In this document: positions 34,779-43,597 of the stretch, one piece after another | Numbering within the stretch: the stretch's first letter is position 1 | Layout: each line of letters begins with the position of its first letter | Origin: Lachnospiraceae bacterium | GTDB taxonomy: Bacteria; Bacillota; Clostridia; Lachnospirales; Lachnospiraceae | Reading direction: 5' to 3' | Assembly: GCA_015057825.1 (NCBI GenBank) | Contig: SVDN01000010.1 | Span: 28,710-92,709, forward strand | Length of the DNA stretch: 64,000 nucleotides | Notes under the pieces: generated by a model | What the model was told of the DNA's origin: nothing | The model's database searches: none | What the model saw: the letters and a program-made list of their open reading frames with translations, nothing else | Made by a program: the position numbers and the translations under genes

Positions 34779-36500
34779 ATGAAAGTTGAACAACTGGTTG
34801 GAACCAGATTTAAAGAAAGACCTGCGGACTGTGTTATCGAAAGTCACGCACTCATGATAAAGGGAGGATACATGAAAAACGTCGGAAACGGCATTTATTC
34901 GGAGCTTCCCATCTTAAGAATAATCACAAAGAAAATCGAAAACATTATCCGCGAGGAAATGGATGCAATAGACTGCCAGGAAGTCTTGTTCCCGGTTGTT
35001 TTGCCGGCGGATCTTTGGAAAGAGTCCGGAAGATACGAATCTGTGGGAAGCGAGCTTGTAAGACTTTCCGACAGAAACGATTCCAAACTTGTACTGGGTA
35101 TGACTCACGAAGAAGCTGCAGTGCATTTGGTTAGAGAATACGGAAATACTTACAGCAAATATCCTTTTGCGGTTTACCAGATTCAAAGAAAATTCAGAGA
35201 TGAGGCAAGACCTCGTGCCGGAATGATCAGAGTTCGCGAATTCACCATGAAGGATGCTTACTCATTCCACACATCTCAGGAAGATCTTGAAAAAACATAC
35301 GAAAAATACTACGATGCATATTTTAAAATTTTTAAAAGAGCCGGAATACCGGAAGTAATTGCGGTTAAATCCGATTCGGGTATGATGGGAGGAAGCGTTT
35401 CCCACGAATACATGCTTCTTACGGATGCAGGCGAAGATTCAATCGTTATCTGCAATGATTGCGACTACAAATCAAATATGGAAGCAGCTGATATGATTGT
35501 GGAAAATACGGCTCTTCCGGAAGCAGAACTTAAAATGGTTGAAACACCGGATTGCAAAACCATCGAAGCGGTTTGCAACTTTTTGAAGAGTGATGTGAAA
35601 TCATCTTGCAAAGCGGTTGTTTACCAGAAAAACATGACGGATGAATATGTGGTTGCATTTATCAGAGGCGATCTTGAAATAAACGAAACAAAGTTCAGAA
35701 ACCTTGTGGGCGAAGAAATCCACGCTGCCGATATTACAGCGGATTGCGGACTTGTTGCCGGCTATATCGGACCTTACGGAATTACGGATAATTGCACATA
35801 TTATATCGATAAATCTCTTAAAGGCATCGGAAATGTTGTTTGCGGTGCCAACAAGGAAGGCTATCACTACACGGGCCTTAACTTGGAAAGAGACCTTGGA
35901 AATGTTGAATATTTCGACTTTGCCAAAGCCGTTGAAGGAGGCATTTGCCCTGTTTGCGGCAAACATTCGATTACAATCAAGCGAGGTATTGAAGTTGGAA
36001 ACATCTTCCAGCTCGGAACTAAATATACAAAAGCAATGAATATGCAATACAGCGATGAAAACGGCGAGCTTAAATACCCGATTATGGGTTGCTACGGCAT
36101 AGGAGTGGGAAGACTTGCGGCTTCCGTTTGCGAGGCACATCGTGATGATTACGGTCCTATTTGGCCGATTACCATTGCACCTTACGAGGTACATATTTGT
36201 GCTCTTCGTGCTGATGATGAAGAAGTTAAATCCCTTGCCGACAGCATTTACGAGAAGTTGAAAGCCGATAAGGTTGATGTTATCTATGATGACAGAAACA
36301 TCAGACCGGGTGCCATGTTCTCGGATGCGGACTTGATTGCCGCACCTGTAAGAGTAGTGGTTAGTCCTAAAAACCTTAAGGAAGATGTTGTGGAAATATC
36401 AACAAGAGATAAAACGGTTCAAATGAGAATTCCTAAGGACAATGCCGTTAAGGAGATTAAAGCTTTGATTGCCGAGCTTTACAAAGCTTACGAAGTTTAA
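34779..36500 (+). CDS. proS: Prolyl-tRNA synthetase, bacterial type
   Basis: 573 residues from ATG 34779 (GGAGGAA upstream). Class II motif 2 FRDEARPRAGMIRVREFTMKD is at about residues 140-160; the INS editing insertion follows (to about 380); motif 3 GIGVGRLAASVCE and the anticodon domain with YDDRNIRPGAMFSDADLI close the protein. It charges tRNA-Pro and clears mischarged Ala. No T-box is seen upstream. Confidence 0.97.
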   Translation: MKVEQLVGTRFKERPADCVIESHALMIKGGYMKNVGNGIYSELPILRIITKKIENIIREEMDAIDCQEVLFPVVLPADLWKESGRYESVGSELVRLSDRNDSKLVLGMTHEEAAVHLVREYGNTYSKYPFAVYQIQRKFRDEARPRAGMIRVREFTMKDAYSFHTSQEDLEKTYEKYYDAYFKIFKRAGIPEVIAVKSDSGMMGGSVSHEYMLLTDAGEDSIVICNDCDYKSNMEAADMIVENTALPEAELKMVETPDCKTIEAVCNFLKSDVKSSCKAVVYQKNMTDEYVVAFIRGDLEINETKFRNLVGEEIHAADITADCGLVAGYIGPYGITDNCTYYIDKSLKGIGNVVCGANKEGYHYTGLNLERDLGNVEYFDFAKAVEGGICPVCGKHSITIKRGIEVGNIFQLGTKYTKAMNMQYSDENGELKYPIMGCYGIGVGRLAASVCEAHRDDYGPIWPITIAPYEVHICALRADDEEVKSLADSIYEKLKADKVDVIYDDRNIRPGAMFSDADLIAAPVRVVVSPKNLKEDVVEISTRDKTVQMRIPKDNAVKEIKALIAELYKAYEV

Positions 36501-36522
36501 AATTTAATAAGGGGGTTATTTT

Positions 36523-37032
36523 ATGCATACTTTTCAACCAATAACACAGGATTTTATGGATGTTAATCCTTTTAACATGATTGCAAAGGATGGAATGCTT
36601 GTTACGTCCGGTTCGAAAGATGACTATAATACAACCATAGCGATCGGGGGAGGGCTTGGTGTATTATGGGAAAGCAATGTTGCGTTTATTGTTATAAAAG
36701 ACAGTAAATACATCAACGAGTTTATTGATAAAACCGGCAAGTTTTCGCTGACATTCTTTGACGGAAGTTTTTCGAAGGAGTTAAAATACATCGGTGCCGT
36801 TTCGGGCAGAGATGAGGATAAACTTTCGAATGCCATGATGAATATCAATTATCATGAGCCTACGGGAACACCTTTTATTGACGAAGGAAAAATGGTTCTT
36901 ATATGCGAATGTGTTACGGAACTTCCGATTTCGGCAAAAAATATGGACCCGAGCATGGCGGGCAAAAACTTCGATCCCAACGATCAGAATGTTATGTATG
37001 TGGGAAAAATCGTTGAATTTATGGCAAGATAA
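36523..37032 (+). CDS. Flavin reductase-like (FMN-binding split-barrel) protein
   Basis: 169 residues. The order NPFNMIAKDGMLVTSGSKDDYNT, NVAFIVIKDSKYINEFI, FSLTFFD and the end ...QNVMYVGKIVEF is that of flavin reductase domain proteins, which bind FMN and pass electrons from NAD(P)H or act as flavoproteins in anaerobes. AAGGGGG before the ATG. Substrate unknown. It stands alone between proS and aroE, with a gap of 46 nt to aroE. Confidence 0.8.
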   Translation: MHTFQPITQDFMDVNPFNMIAKDGMLVTSGSKDDYNTTIAIGGGLGVLWESNVAFIVIKDSKYINEFIDKTGKFSLTFFDGSFSKELKYIGAVSGRDEDKLSNAMMNINYHEPTGTPFIDEGKMVLICECVTELPISAKNMDPSMAGKNFDPNDQNVMYVGKIVEFMAR

Positions 37033-37078
37033 TTAAAGCAAAGGCTTTTTCAAAAAATGTATAAAAAAGAGGAAAGAG

Positions 37079-37942
37079 ATGGAAAATACTAGTATTGAAA
37101 GCTGTAAAGCACCTTTTATGGTATTGCTTGGCAGCCCGGTTAATTTGAGCAAATCACCTCTCATGCACAATACCGCATTTGAGGAACTTAATCTTGATTA
37201 CAGATATTATGCTGTAGATGCAACGGAAGAAACATTGCCTGAGGTTGTTGAAAAACTCAAAGCTCAGGGTGCTGTTGGATGGAATTGTACAATGCCGGTA
37301 AAAACCAAAATGTATGAGTTGTGTGATGAACTCAGCACATCCGCAAAGCTTATGAAAGCGGTAAATACGGTTGTATACAAAGACGGAAAGACTATCGGCC
37401 ACAATACCGACGGATTCGGTTTCGTTAATGCCGTTGCCAGTGTTGGTTTTCCGGTAAGCGGTAAAACTTTAACTATTCTCGGTACGGGCGGAGCCGCAAA
37501 GGCTATGATTACACAATCCGCACTTGACGGAGCCGAGGAGATTTTTGTTTTCGGAAGACCGGGTACGGGCTTTAATGCAATGAGAGAAATGCTTATTTCC
37601 GTCAAAGAACATACCAATTGTAAAATCACAATGTTCAAGTATGAAAGAAATAAGCTTAACGAATGTATAGCAAAAAGCAATATTCTTGCCAATGCAACAA
37701 AAGTAGGTCTTAATGTACCGAATGTTTGCGTATTAAGCGATTTCAGTGCTTTGAAACGCAATATGCTTGTATTTGATGCAATTTACGAACCTGAAATGAC
37801 TTTACTTTTAAAACAGGCTCACGCTGCGGGAAGCAAGATTTTAAACGGTACGGATATGCTTTTTTATCAGGGAGCGGAAGCATTTAAAATTTGGACGGGC
37901 AAGGAAATGCCAATTCATATAAAGGAACTTGTTGAAAATTAG
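37079..37942 (+). CDS. aroE: Shikimate dehydrogenase
   Basis: 287 residues. Shikimate site: LSKSPLMHN (residues about 22-30) and MPVKTKMYE with the catalytic Lys; NTDGFGF gives the paired Asp. NADP fold: TILGTGGAAKAMI near residue 140. It reduces 3-dehydroshikimate to shikimate. The aroD-aroK fusion starts 9 nt later, so three consecutive shikimate steps lie in two genes. Confidence 0.96.
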   Translation: MENTSIESCKAPFMVLLGSPVNLSKSPLMHNTAFEELNLDYRYYAVDATEETLPEVVEKLKAQGAVGWNCTMPVKTKMYELCDELSTSAKLMKAVNTVVYKDGKTIGHNTDGFGFVNAVASVGFPVSGKTLTILGTGGAAKAMITQSALDGAEEIFVFGRPGTGFNAMREMLISVKEHTNCKITMFKYERNKLNECIAKSNILANATKVGLNVPNVCVLSDFSALKRNMLVFDAIYEPEMTLLLKQAHAAGSKILNGTDMLFYQGAEAFKIWTGKEMPIHIKELVEN

Positions 37943-37951
37943 AGGTTTGTT

Positions 37952-39277
37952 ATGATTAAAGCTTTGACTATAAAGAACGTGGTTATCGGTGAAGGCAGAA
38001 CAAAGATAGCCGTGTCTTTAATGGGAAAAACCAAGGAAGAGATAATAGAAGAGGCTAAAGAGGCTGTAGACAGTAGATGCGATATTATTGAGTGGCGTGC
38101 CGATTATTTTGATAACGTCATGGATTTCAGCGAGCTTCGTCAAGTGGGCGAAACTATTATGAAGCTGTCTGTTAATAAGCCCGTTATTTTTACTTTCAGA
38201 ACCATTGAGGAAGGCGGAGAAAAAGCCATTTCTCTTTCGGAATACAAAGCTTTAATGAATGTTGTATCGGAAGGAAAGTTGGCGGATTTGGTGGACATTC
38301 AAGCTTTCCTTTATGAAGATACATATATTAACGACGATATATTTAACTTGATTAAAAAAATAAAAGCTGACGGATTGCGCGTTATAGTGTCCAATCACAA
38401 CTTTATGAAGACTCCTTCTCAAGTTGAGATTGTTGCAAGATATTTGGGTATGCAAAAGCTTGGAGCGGACATCGTTAAAATGGCTGTTATGCCGGCAACC
38501 AAATATGACGTAATCACAATGCTTTCCGCAACGGAGGAAATGGTGGAAAATTACGCCAATGTTCCCGTTATTTCCATTGTTATGGGTAAGGAAGGCATCG
38601 TTTCCCGAATCAGTGGTGAATTTTTGGGCAGTGCCATTTCTTTTGCGGCTCTTAAAAAATCTTCCGCACCGGGACAAATGAACGTTAATGAGCTTTTTAT
38701 TATTCTTGATAAATTTCACAGAGCTTACGGCAATTATTCCGGAAGCGAAATCGAAGAAAGCCTTATTAATATTTTTATCGTTGGCTTTATGGGTACGGGT
38801 AAAACAGCTGTTTCAAAAGTACTCAGCGATATTAAAGGCATGGTTTATGTGGACGTGGACGAAGAAATCGTTAATGCCCTCGGCATGACTATTCCGGATA
38901 TTTTCAAAGAAAAATCGGAAGAATACTTCAGAAGCGTCGAAACAAAGGTTTTAAGTCAAATTGCCGAAAGACGCGGACAAATCGTTGCTTGCGGCGGTGG
39001 CATCGTTTTGAAAGACGAAAATATTGAAATTATGAAAAAACATGGTATTGTAGTCAGACTCGATGCTCCGGCGGAAGAAATATATGCCAGAATTTCCGAA
39101 GATTCCAATCGTCCTCTTGCAAAAGATAAGGGCATTGATGGAATCAAAGAAATGTTAAATGAAAGAAAAGAACGCTATGATAAGGCTGCCGATATTACAA
39201 TAGATACGGCAGGTATGCAGATTCAGGATATTTGCAGTGCAATCCTTGATGCGATTTACGAAAAGGACGAAAAATAG
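37952..39277 (+). CDS. Fused 3-dehydroquinate dehydratase (type I) and shikimate kinase
   Basis: 441 residues. Residues 1 to about 260 are AroD type I: EWRADYFD near 50, VSNHNF (catalytic His, about 147) and DIVKMAVMP (Schiff-base Lys, about 175), SIVMGKEGIVSRISGEFLG. About 272-441 are AroK: IVGFMGTGKTAVSKVL (Walker A), DVDEEI, FRSVETKVL, CGGGIVLK, DSNRPL. The two domains act before and after AroE, whose gene is next door. The reading frame is continuous with no internal ribosome site seen at the junction, so a real fusion is likely. Confidence 0.93.
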   Translation: MIKALTIKNVVIGEGRTKIAVSLMGKTKEEIIEEAKEAVDSRCDIIEWRADYFDNVMDFSELRQVGETIMKLSVNKPVIFTFRTIEEGGEKAISLSEYKALMNVVSEGKLADLVDIQAFLYEDTYINDDIFNLIKKIKADGLRVIVSNHNFMKTPSQVEIVARYLGMQKLGADIVKMAVMPATKYDVITMLSATEEMVENYANVPVISIVMGKEGIVSRISGEFLGSAISFAALKKSSAPGQMNVNELFIILDKFHRAYGNYSGSEIEESLINIFIVGFMGTGKTAVSKVLSDIKGMVYVDVDEEIVNALGMTIPDIFKEKSEEYFRSVETKVLSQIAERRGQIVACGGGIVLKDENIEIMKKHGIVVRLDAPAEEIYARISEDSNRPLAKDKGIDGIKEMLNERKERYDKAADITIDTAGMQIQDICSAILDAIYEKDEK

Positions 39278-39285
39278 CTCAGGGC

Positions 39286-39314
39286 TTGAAAAAAAGGCTT
39301 ATATAGTATAAAAT
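39286..39314 (+). promoter_or_regulatory. Promoter of efp
   Basis: TTGAAA (39286-39291), 17 bp, TAAAAT (39309-39314), about 68 nt before the ATG. Confidence 0.75.
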
Positions 39315-39382
39315 ATTATGGTAATTACACCGCTTGGCGGTATGTTTATGATATTCTAAATAGATTTTAAGGAGGAATACCT

Positions 39383-39940
39383 ATGGTATCAGCAGGTGAT
39401 TTTAGAAACGGATTAACAGTTGAAGTTGAAGGTAACGTATATCAGGTTATCGAGTTTCAGCACGTTAAACCGGGTAAAGGCGCTGCTTTTGTTAGAACTA
39501 AATTAAAAAATATTGTTTCGGGCGGTGTTGTTGAAAAAACTTTCAGACCGACCGAAAAATTTGAACAGGCTCATATTGAAAGAAGAGATATGCAGTACTT
39601 ATACTCAGATGGAGAGCTTTACAACTTTATGGATGCGGAAAACTACGATCAGATAGCTTTAAACGCAGATACAGTTGGCGATTCATTAAAATTCGTTAAA
39701 GAAAACGAGACAGTTAAAGTTTGTTCATACAAAGGAAGTGTTTTTGCAATTGAACCACCTCTCTTTGTAGAACTTGAAATTACTGAAACAGAACCCGGTG
39801 TTAAAGGCGATACAGCTACAGGTGCTACAAAACCTGCTATCGTTGAAACAGGCGCACAGGTGCTTGTTCCACTTTTTGTAAACCTTGGTGATAAGATTAA
39901 AATCGATACTCGTACAGGAGAATATCTCTCCAGAGTATAG
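39383..39940 (+). CDS. efp: Elongation factor P
   Basis: 185 residues in three beta-barrel domains. [20 protein letters not shown] (about residues 25-44) is the domain I loop whose Lys reaches the peptidyl-transferase centre; the C-terminal block [16 protein letters not shown] is typical. EF-P helps the ribosome through polyproline stretches. AAGGAGG lies 8 nt before the ATG. The prophage is integrated just downstream. Confidence 0.97.
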   Translation: MVSAGDFRNGLTVEVEGNVYQVIEFQHVKPGKGAAFVRTKLKNIVSGGVVEKTFRPTEKFEQAHIERRDMQYLYSDGELYNFMDAENYDQIALNADTVGDSLKFVKENETVKVCSYKGSVFAIEPPLFVELEITETEPGVKGDTATGATKPAIVETGAQVLVPLFVNLGDKIKIDTRTGEYLSRV

Positions 39941-39967
39941 AAAAAATAAGCAAAATTAAATGCGTTT

Positions 39968-40000
39968 AAATGCCGATTAGTGATATAATCGGCATTTTTT
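39968..40000 (+). terminator. Terminator of efp
   Basis: AAATGCCGATTA pairs with TAATCGGCATTT and is followed by T-run. Confidence 0.93.
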
Positions 40001-40037
40001 GTATTGTATAATTTGACGAAAAAACGTAAATATAAAG

Positions 40038-40078
40038 TTTACTGGTAACATAATGGTAACGTAATGGTAACAAATGAA
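40038..40078. other. Probable attL region of the prophage
   Basis: Between the efp terminator and the end of the integrase gene, GGTAAC occurs three times (CTGGTAACATAATGGTAACGTAATGGTAAC within 40041-40070) at 10-11 bp spacing. Repeated short sites next to an integrase gene are typical arm or core sites. The matching attR lies beyond the window, so the core cannot be fixed. Confidence 0.45.
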
Positions 40079-40100
40079 AAAGGGCAAAAAAATTTTGCCC

Positions 40101-41156
40101 TTAGTAGTGTAATTTATTGATTTCATCTCTCATTTCGGTTAAGGAAATGTGGGTGTACACTTTTTTAGTGACTCCGTCGGGGGAGTGCCCAACAATCTTT
40201 TTTATCGTCAGATCATCTAATCTTAAAGTGTGTGCCTGGCTTACGAAAGTATGCCTTGTATCATGGAAGCGGTGAGGGACTTCCATAAGCTCGTTAATCT
40301 TTTTAAGGTTTCGCGTAGCAAAGTTGTTGTAAGCCACGATAGAACCGGAAGGATTAATCATAAGTTTTTCACGCTCATATTCAATAGCACGTTCTTTAAA
40401 TTCCTTAAAGAAAGGATATACTTTGTCGTGGATCGGAACATATCGAACCGAAGAATTGTTTTTGGCCAACTCTTTTGGAATGTATATATATCTTTCGTCC
40501 AGATCCACATTATCTGCATAGTTTTTAAGCAGCTCATTTACTCTTAACCCGGAGTAAAGCAGCATAAGAAGTATTTGAATATCCCATTTGTCCGAATGCT
40601 CCCAAAGCTTATTAATTTCATCTCGTGAAAATACGGTCCTTTCATATGTGGGTTCAGATTCTTCAATACGTATAAACTGTGAATAGTCTTTAACAACCAA
40701 ATTGTTTTTTACTCCGTATTTAAGGATGGAACTCATGAGAGACTTAATAACTTTCTTTGTGGCAGCAGTCTTTTGACAATTATCGATAACAGCCTCCAGC
40801 ATGGATGCCTGAATATCTCGTAACTTAATGCCGTGAAGAGGAGCACAATAACGAAATGCAACTTCACGGCTTGCCCTTGTGGATTCGGATTTGTTTTCGT
40901 AGTCTGGTTTTAAAAGTTCATATACTTGGCCAAAAGTAATATTACCGTCCCTAACCTGGAACGGTGATTCATTGTATTCGGCCAAAGCCTGCAAAGCTTC
41001 CTGCCTTGTCTTGTAATATCCTAAAATAACACGGTCATAATAATAATCTTCTTTTTCATCCGACCAAGTTTTTACTCCGCGAACGCGGACAACCCAAGGC
41101 TTGCGCCTTTTGCCGGTTAATTTGGTAACGGATCCGTAACCATTAGGTAAACGCAT
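40101..41156 (-). CDS. Phage tyrosine recombinase (integrase)
   Basis: 351 residues. The N terminus (MRLPNGYGSVTKLTGKRRKP) is an arm-binding domain of the Tn916/phi-LC3 kind, then a SAM-like core-binding domain. Catalytic residues: Arg in YSGLRVNELL, His and Arg in HDTRHTF, and Tyr in VTKKVYTH near residue 337. It integrates and excises the prophage; a probable attL lies just beyond its 3' end. Confidence 0.95.
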   Translation of the reverse strand: MRLPNGYGSVTKLTGKRRKPWVVRVRGVKTWSDEKEDYYYDRVILGYYKTRQEALQALAEYNESPFQVRDGNITFGQVYELLKPDYENKSESTRASREVAFRYCAPLHGIKLRDIQASMLEAVIDNCQKTAATKKVIKSLMSSILKYGVKNNLVVKDYSQFIRIEESEPTYERTVFSRDEINKLWEHSDKWDIQILLMLLYSGLRVNELLKNYADNVDLDERYIYIPKELAKNNSSVRYVPIHDKVYPFFKEFKERAIEYEREKLMINPSGSIVAYNNFATRNLKKINELMEVPHRFHDTRHTFVSQAHTLRLDDLTIKKIVGHSPDGVTKKVYTHISLTEMRDEINKLHY

Positions 41157-41206
41157 AACATCACCTTCCTTGTAAACGAATGAACCTGCCGGAACTTCCG
41201 ACAGGC

Positions 41207-41581
41207 TTATTTTTCTTCTCTTTCTTCAAATAATTTCTTAGCAAAGTCTTCAAGGACTTTCCATTCATCCACATTCAATCCTGATAAGACAGATATAAGA
41301 CGCTTCTTAAAAGACTCATCAGTTTCAAATTGTAAAGAATTTACAAAGTCAACTATTCGCTCATCCCTGGATGGAGCAATGAACATTTCACCATGGCCAT
41401 TACGTAGCCAGTCTTCATTGACATGGTATTCACGAACTATGAGATTAACAACACTATCTATAGGTTCATTTCGACCAATTTCATATTGCGCTATTGTATT
41501 ACGTTTAACACCAAGCTTTTCCGCGAATTGTTGTTGCGTAAATCCTAAAGTGTTTCTTAATAATTTTAATCGTTCATTCAT
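41207..41581 (-). CDS. CI-like XRE repressor of the prophage
   Basis: 124 residues from ATG 41581 (AGGTG 6 nt upstream; the frame is open 17 codons further). N-terminal HTH: LRNTLGFTQQQFAEKLGVKR then NTIAQYEIGRNEP. C-terminal charged part (RISVLSGLNVDEWKVLEDFAKKL) may mediate dimer formation; there is no LexA-type peptidase. It reads away from the early genes, and its promoter and the opposite early promoter flank repeated AACAAC operators. Confidence 0.9.
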   Translation of the reverse strand: MNERLKLLRNTLGFTQQQFAEKLGVKRNTIAQYEIGRNEPIDSVVNLIVREYHVNEDWLRNGHGEMFIAPSRDERIVDFVNSLQFETDESFKKRLISVLSGLNVDEWKVLEDFAKKLFEEREEK

Positions 41582-41616
41582 TTTTTTCACCTGCCTTTTG
41601 GTTCTTAGTAATTTTG

Positions 41617-41645
41617 ATTTTAAATCAGACAAACAACAATGTCAA
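41617..41645 (-). promoter_or_regulatory. Promoter of the repressor gene (PRM-like)
   Basis: Minus strand TTGACA (41645-41640), 17 bp, TAAAAT (41622-41617). Confidence 0.75.
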
Positions 41646-41728
41646 GAATAAAATGTCACAAGAACAACAAAAAATATCTTGACAATGTTGTTGACGTGAC
41701 ATATAATGGTCGCAAGAACAACAAATTA
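41626..41728. promoter_or_regulatory. Lysogeny switch operators (AACAAC repeats)
   Basis: AACAAC or its complement GTTGTT recurs at about 41632, 41664, 41687 and 41718, two of them within a longer direct repeat GTC(A/G)CAAGAACAAC. The sites cover both divergent promoters, fitting repressor binding. Confidence 0.65.
41679..41707 (+). promoter_or_regulatory. Rightward early promoter (PR-like)
   Basis: Perfect consensus TTGACA (41679-41684), 17 bp, TATAAT (41702-41707). Confidence 0.85.
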
Positions 41729-41754
41729 TGTCACACAAACAAAGGAGTGAGTAA

Positions 41755-41916
41755 ATGGAAGCTACATTGAGTAAAGAAGAACAAATCATGGAAACATTAG
41801 AAGACCTCCTGTCGAAGATGACAGAAGCAGAAAAAGACAGATTTTTATCATTCGGAGAAGGGATGAGCTTTATGAAAGAAAAACAAATTGCGGAAGCGGC
41901 AGCGGCCGATCAGTAA
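41755..41916 (+). CDS. Small early phage protein
   Basis: 53 residues (starts MEATLSKEEQIMETLEDLL, ends AEAAAADQ), acidic and helical. AAAGGAGTG lies 8 nt before the ATG, and it is the first gene after the rightward early promoter, the place of a Cro-like or small modulator. There is no recognisable HTH; the family is unknown. Confidence 0.75.
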   Translation: MEATLSKEEQIMETLEDLLSKMTEAEKDRFLSFGEGMSFMKEKQIAEAAAADQ

Positions 41917-41947
41917 AAGCGCGTGGTTATACTACGCATAACCAATT

Positions 41948-41972
41948 AAGTAACACTTGACAAGTGTTACTT
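41948..41972. promoter_or_regulatory. 25-bp perfect palindrome, operator-like
   Basis: AAGTAACACTTG, one central base, CAAGTGTTACTT: perfect 12-bp arms with no loop, so a dimer binding site rather than a hairpin. It lies 44 nt before the excisionase-like gene and may control the rest of the early operon. Confidence 0.65.
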
Positions 41973-42015
41973 AAACAAAGCATTGGATGAAAAAAATATC
42001 AGAAAGGAGCACATC

Positions 42016-42273
42016 ATGGTAGGAATAATAGACCCAAACGTAGACGATATAAAGAGATTAATAAGCGATTTAAACGTTCCGGACTTTCCGCCGGGAGGAG
42101 TTCCGACAAAGGTTGCGGCCAAGGTATTCGGCAAGAGTGAAATATTTGTCAGAACCGGAATAGAGGAAGGCTGGCTTCCGATTGGAGTCGTTCAAAGAAA
42201 CGGCGAAAGATCAAACGTTTATATAAGCCCAAAGAAGTTGTGGGAGTTTACGGGCTATAAATACGAAGGTTAA
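42016..42273 (+). CDS. Excisionase-like small DNA-binding protein
   Basis: 85 residues from ATG 42016 (AAAGGAG upstream). The pattern GGVPTKVAAKVFGKSEIFVRTGIEEGWLPIG, here seen as a winged-helix MerR/Xis-type N terminus, followed by SNVYISPKKLWEFTG, is that of phage excisionase or MerR-like proteins. Next to integrase and the switch, an excision or control role is likely. Confidence 0.7.
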   Translation: MVGIIDPNVDDIKRLISDLNVPDFPPGGVPTKVAAKVFGKSEIFVRTGIEEGWLPIGVVQRNGERSNVYISPKKLWEFTGYKYEG

Positions 42274-42301
42274 ATGTAACAAATAAAAAAGGGAGCAGGT
42301 A

Positions 42302-42616
42302 ATGAGAAGAAAGTCAATTATTCAGTCTGATACAGACGCATGTTTCTTATGCGGCTGTAGACGGACTTCGTATGTGCCGCTTGAAGAGCATCATATCTTT
42401 GGCGGTTCTACATCAAACAGAAAAAAATCAACTAAATACAAATTAACGGTGTGGCTATGCGTTGATTGTCATAGGCTTGGGGACAATGCGGTTCACAGAG
42501 AAGGCAAGAATGACAATAAAAAGCTGCTACACGAACTTGGCCAAAAGGCATTTGAAAAGACTTATGGAACACGTGAGTTCTTTATGTACGAATTTGGCAA
42601 AAATTACTTAGATTAA
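42302..42616 (+). CDS. HNH/treble-clef phage protein
   Basis: 104 residues. CFLCG near the N terminus, LEEHHIFGG with paired His, and CVDCHRLG form a zinc-bound HNH-type site, as in phage-encoded HNH or Ref/DUF968-like nucleases. AAGGGAGCAGG before the ATG. Probably acts on DNA in recombination or replication; no closer family is clear. Confidence 0.7.
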   Translation: MRRKSIIQSDTDACFLCGCRRTSYVPLEEHHIFGGSTSNRKKSTKYKLTVWLCVDCHRLGDNAVHREGKNDNKKLLHELGQKAFEKTYGTREFFMYEFGKNYLD

Positions 42617-42617
42617 G

Positions 42618-42635
42618 TTGTGCGACGTCGCACAA
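42618..42635. repeat. Prophage palindrome TGTGCGACGTCGCACA, site 1
   Basis: TTGTGCGACGTCGCACAA, an 18-bp perfect palindrome one base after a stop codon and before the next ribosome site. Two more copies lie at 51397 and 61516. Confidence 0.8.
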
Positions 42636-42649
42636 GTGGGAGAAGTTAA

Positions 42650-42844
42650 ATGATAAAAACTGATAACGGAAAAGTCACAATAGTGGGAAGCTCAGCAGAA
42701 TTATATCACGAGATGATAAGCATTGAAAAAGCATATTATGAGGAAATAGCCCGTGAAAAGACAAAATTCGGCGCGTGGCTGTGGATGGACCGTGTAAACA
42801 GGGAGGTTAGAGAACATATTGAAAAGATTAAAGATATTAAGTAG
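42650..42844 (+). CDS. Hypothetical phage protein
   Basis: 64 residues: a short beta-like start (KTDNGKVTIVGSSAEL) and a long charged helix. It has GGGAGAAG before the ATG and overlaps the next gene by 26 nt. I recognise no family. Confidence 0.65.
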   Translation: MIKTDNGKVTIVGSSAELYHEMISIEKAYYEEIAREKTKFGAWLWMDRVNREVREHIEKIKDIK

Positions 42845-43415
42845 TGTCTTGCTGCTTACTACATTTAGCTTAATTGCCGTAACGGCAGCAGAGCACACAA
42901 AAGAACCAACTATAAAAGAAAACAAGGCTCAGATAGTAGAAAGAAAAACGGCAGCAGTTGAACCGGAAACAATAGAAGAGGTTGCGGCCGCACCTGAAAA
43001 GATACTTGATATTCCCATGGATGCAATCATGCAGCATTGGATTTTTACTTGTTGTGAAAGTGACGGAATAGATCCATTTCTTATCATAGCAATTATCGAT
43101 ACCGAATCAAGCTTCAATCCCAAAGCCCAAAATGGCACATGCCTGGGGATGATGCAAATTAACGCAGACGTGCACCAAGGCTTGTTGGAAGCCATGGGTG
43201 GTAACGACTTTTATAATCCATACCAAAATATAACAGTAGGAATGAAATTAATAAAAGCATATTTAGACACCGGCAAAGGTCTTGACTGGGCACTGATGGC
43301 ATATAACGGCGGAAGAACTTACGCCGATGAAAAAACAGAAAAAGGAGAGGTAACAGACTATGTTTACGTGGTTAAAGAAAAGATTAAAGAATACAAAGAG
43401 GCAGCAGACTTATAA
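42819..43415 (+). CDS. Exported lytic transglycosylase (SLT domain)
   Basis: 198 residues from TTG 42819 (GGGAGG upstream). Signal peptide MKRLKILSSVLLLTTFSLIA to TAAE. A spacer rich in E and A leads to the lysozyme-like domain: IIAIIDTESSFNPKAQNG with the catalytic Glu (residue about 98), CLGMMQIN and WALMAYNGG. It cuts glycan strands. In an early prophage position, before replication genes, it is more likely a lysogen-stage or cell-entry aid than a lysis enzyme. Confidence 0.85.
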   Translation: MKRLKILSSVLLLTTFSLIAVTAAEHTKEPTIKENKAQIVERKTAAVEPETIEEVAAAPEKILDIPMDAIMQHWIFTCCESDGIDPFLIIAIIDTESSFNPKAQNGTCLGMMQINADVHQGLLEAMGGNDFYNPYQNITVGMKLIKAYLDTGKGLDWALMAYNGGRTYADEKTEKGEVTDYVYVVKEKIKEYKEAADL

Positions 43416-43518
43416 AGAAGCTGCAAGAAAAGAACTAAACAGAATATCGATAGCAATGATAGATAGATTAAGCATAGAGCTTGAAATAAATGATGGTCAG
43501 ATAATCGACTATCACTAA
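43360..43518 (+). CDS. Small basic phage protein overlapping the transglycosylase gene
   Basis: 52 residues (begins MFTWLKKRLKN). AAGGAGAGG lies 8 nt before the ATG, and the gene overlaps the transglycosylase end by 56 nt in another frame. Basic helical protein; no family recognised. Confidence 0.6.
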   Translation: MFTWLKKRLKNTKRQQTYKEAARKELNRISIAMIDRLSIELEINDGQIIDYH

Positions 43519-43539
43519 ATATATACTGCACATTGAAAA

Positions 43540-43556
43540 CTGAATATGGATAGTGG
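43540..43556. repeat. 17-bp inverted repeat flanking hicB, left
   Basis: CTGAATATGGATAGTGG, the exact reverse complement of 43853-43869. It covers the weak -35 of the hicB promoter. Confidence 0.75.
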
Positions 43557-43566
43557 GGCAATAATC

Positions 43567-43575
43567 TGATATAAT
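43567..43575 (+). promoter_or_regulatory. Extended -10 promoter of hicB
   Basis: TGATATAAT, extended -10, 23 nt before the hicB start; the -35 region (TGGATA) lies inside the left inverted repeat. Confidence 0.6.
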
Positions 43576-43597
43576 CAGCTTCAAGGAGTTGATGAAG

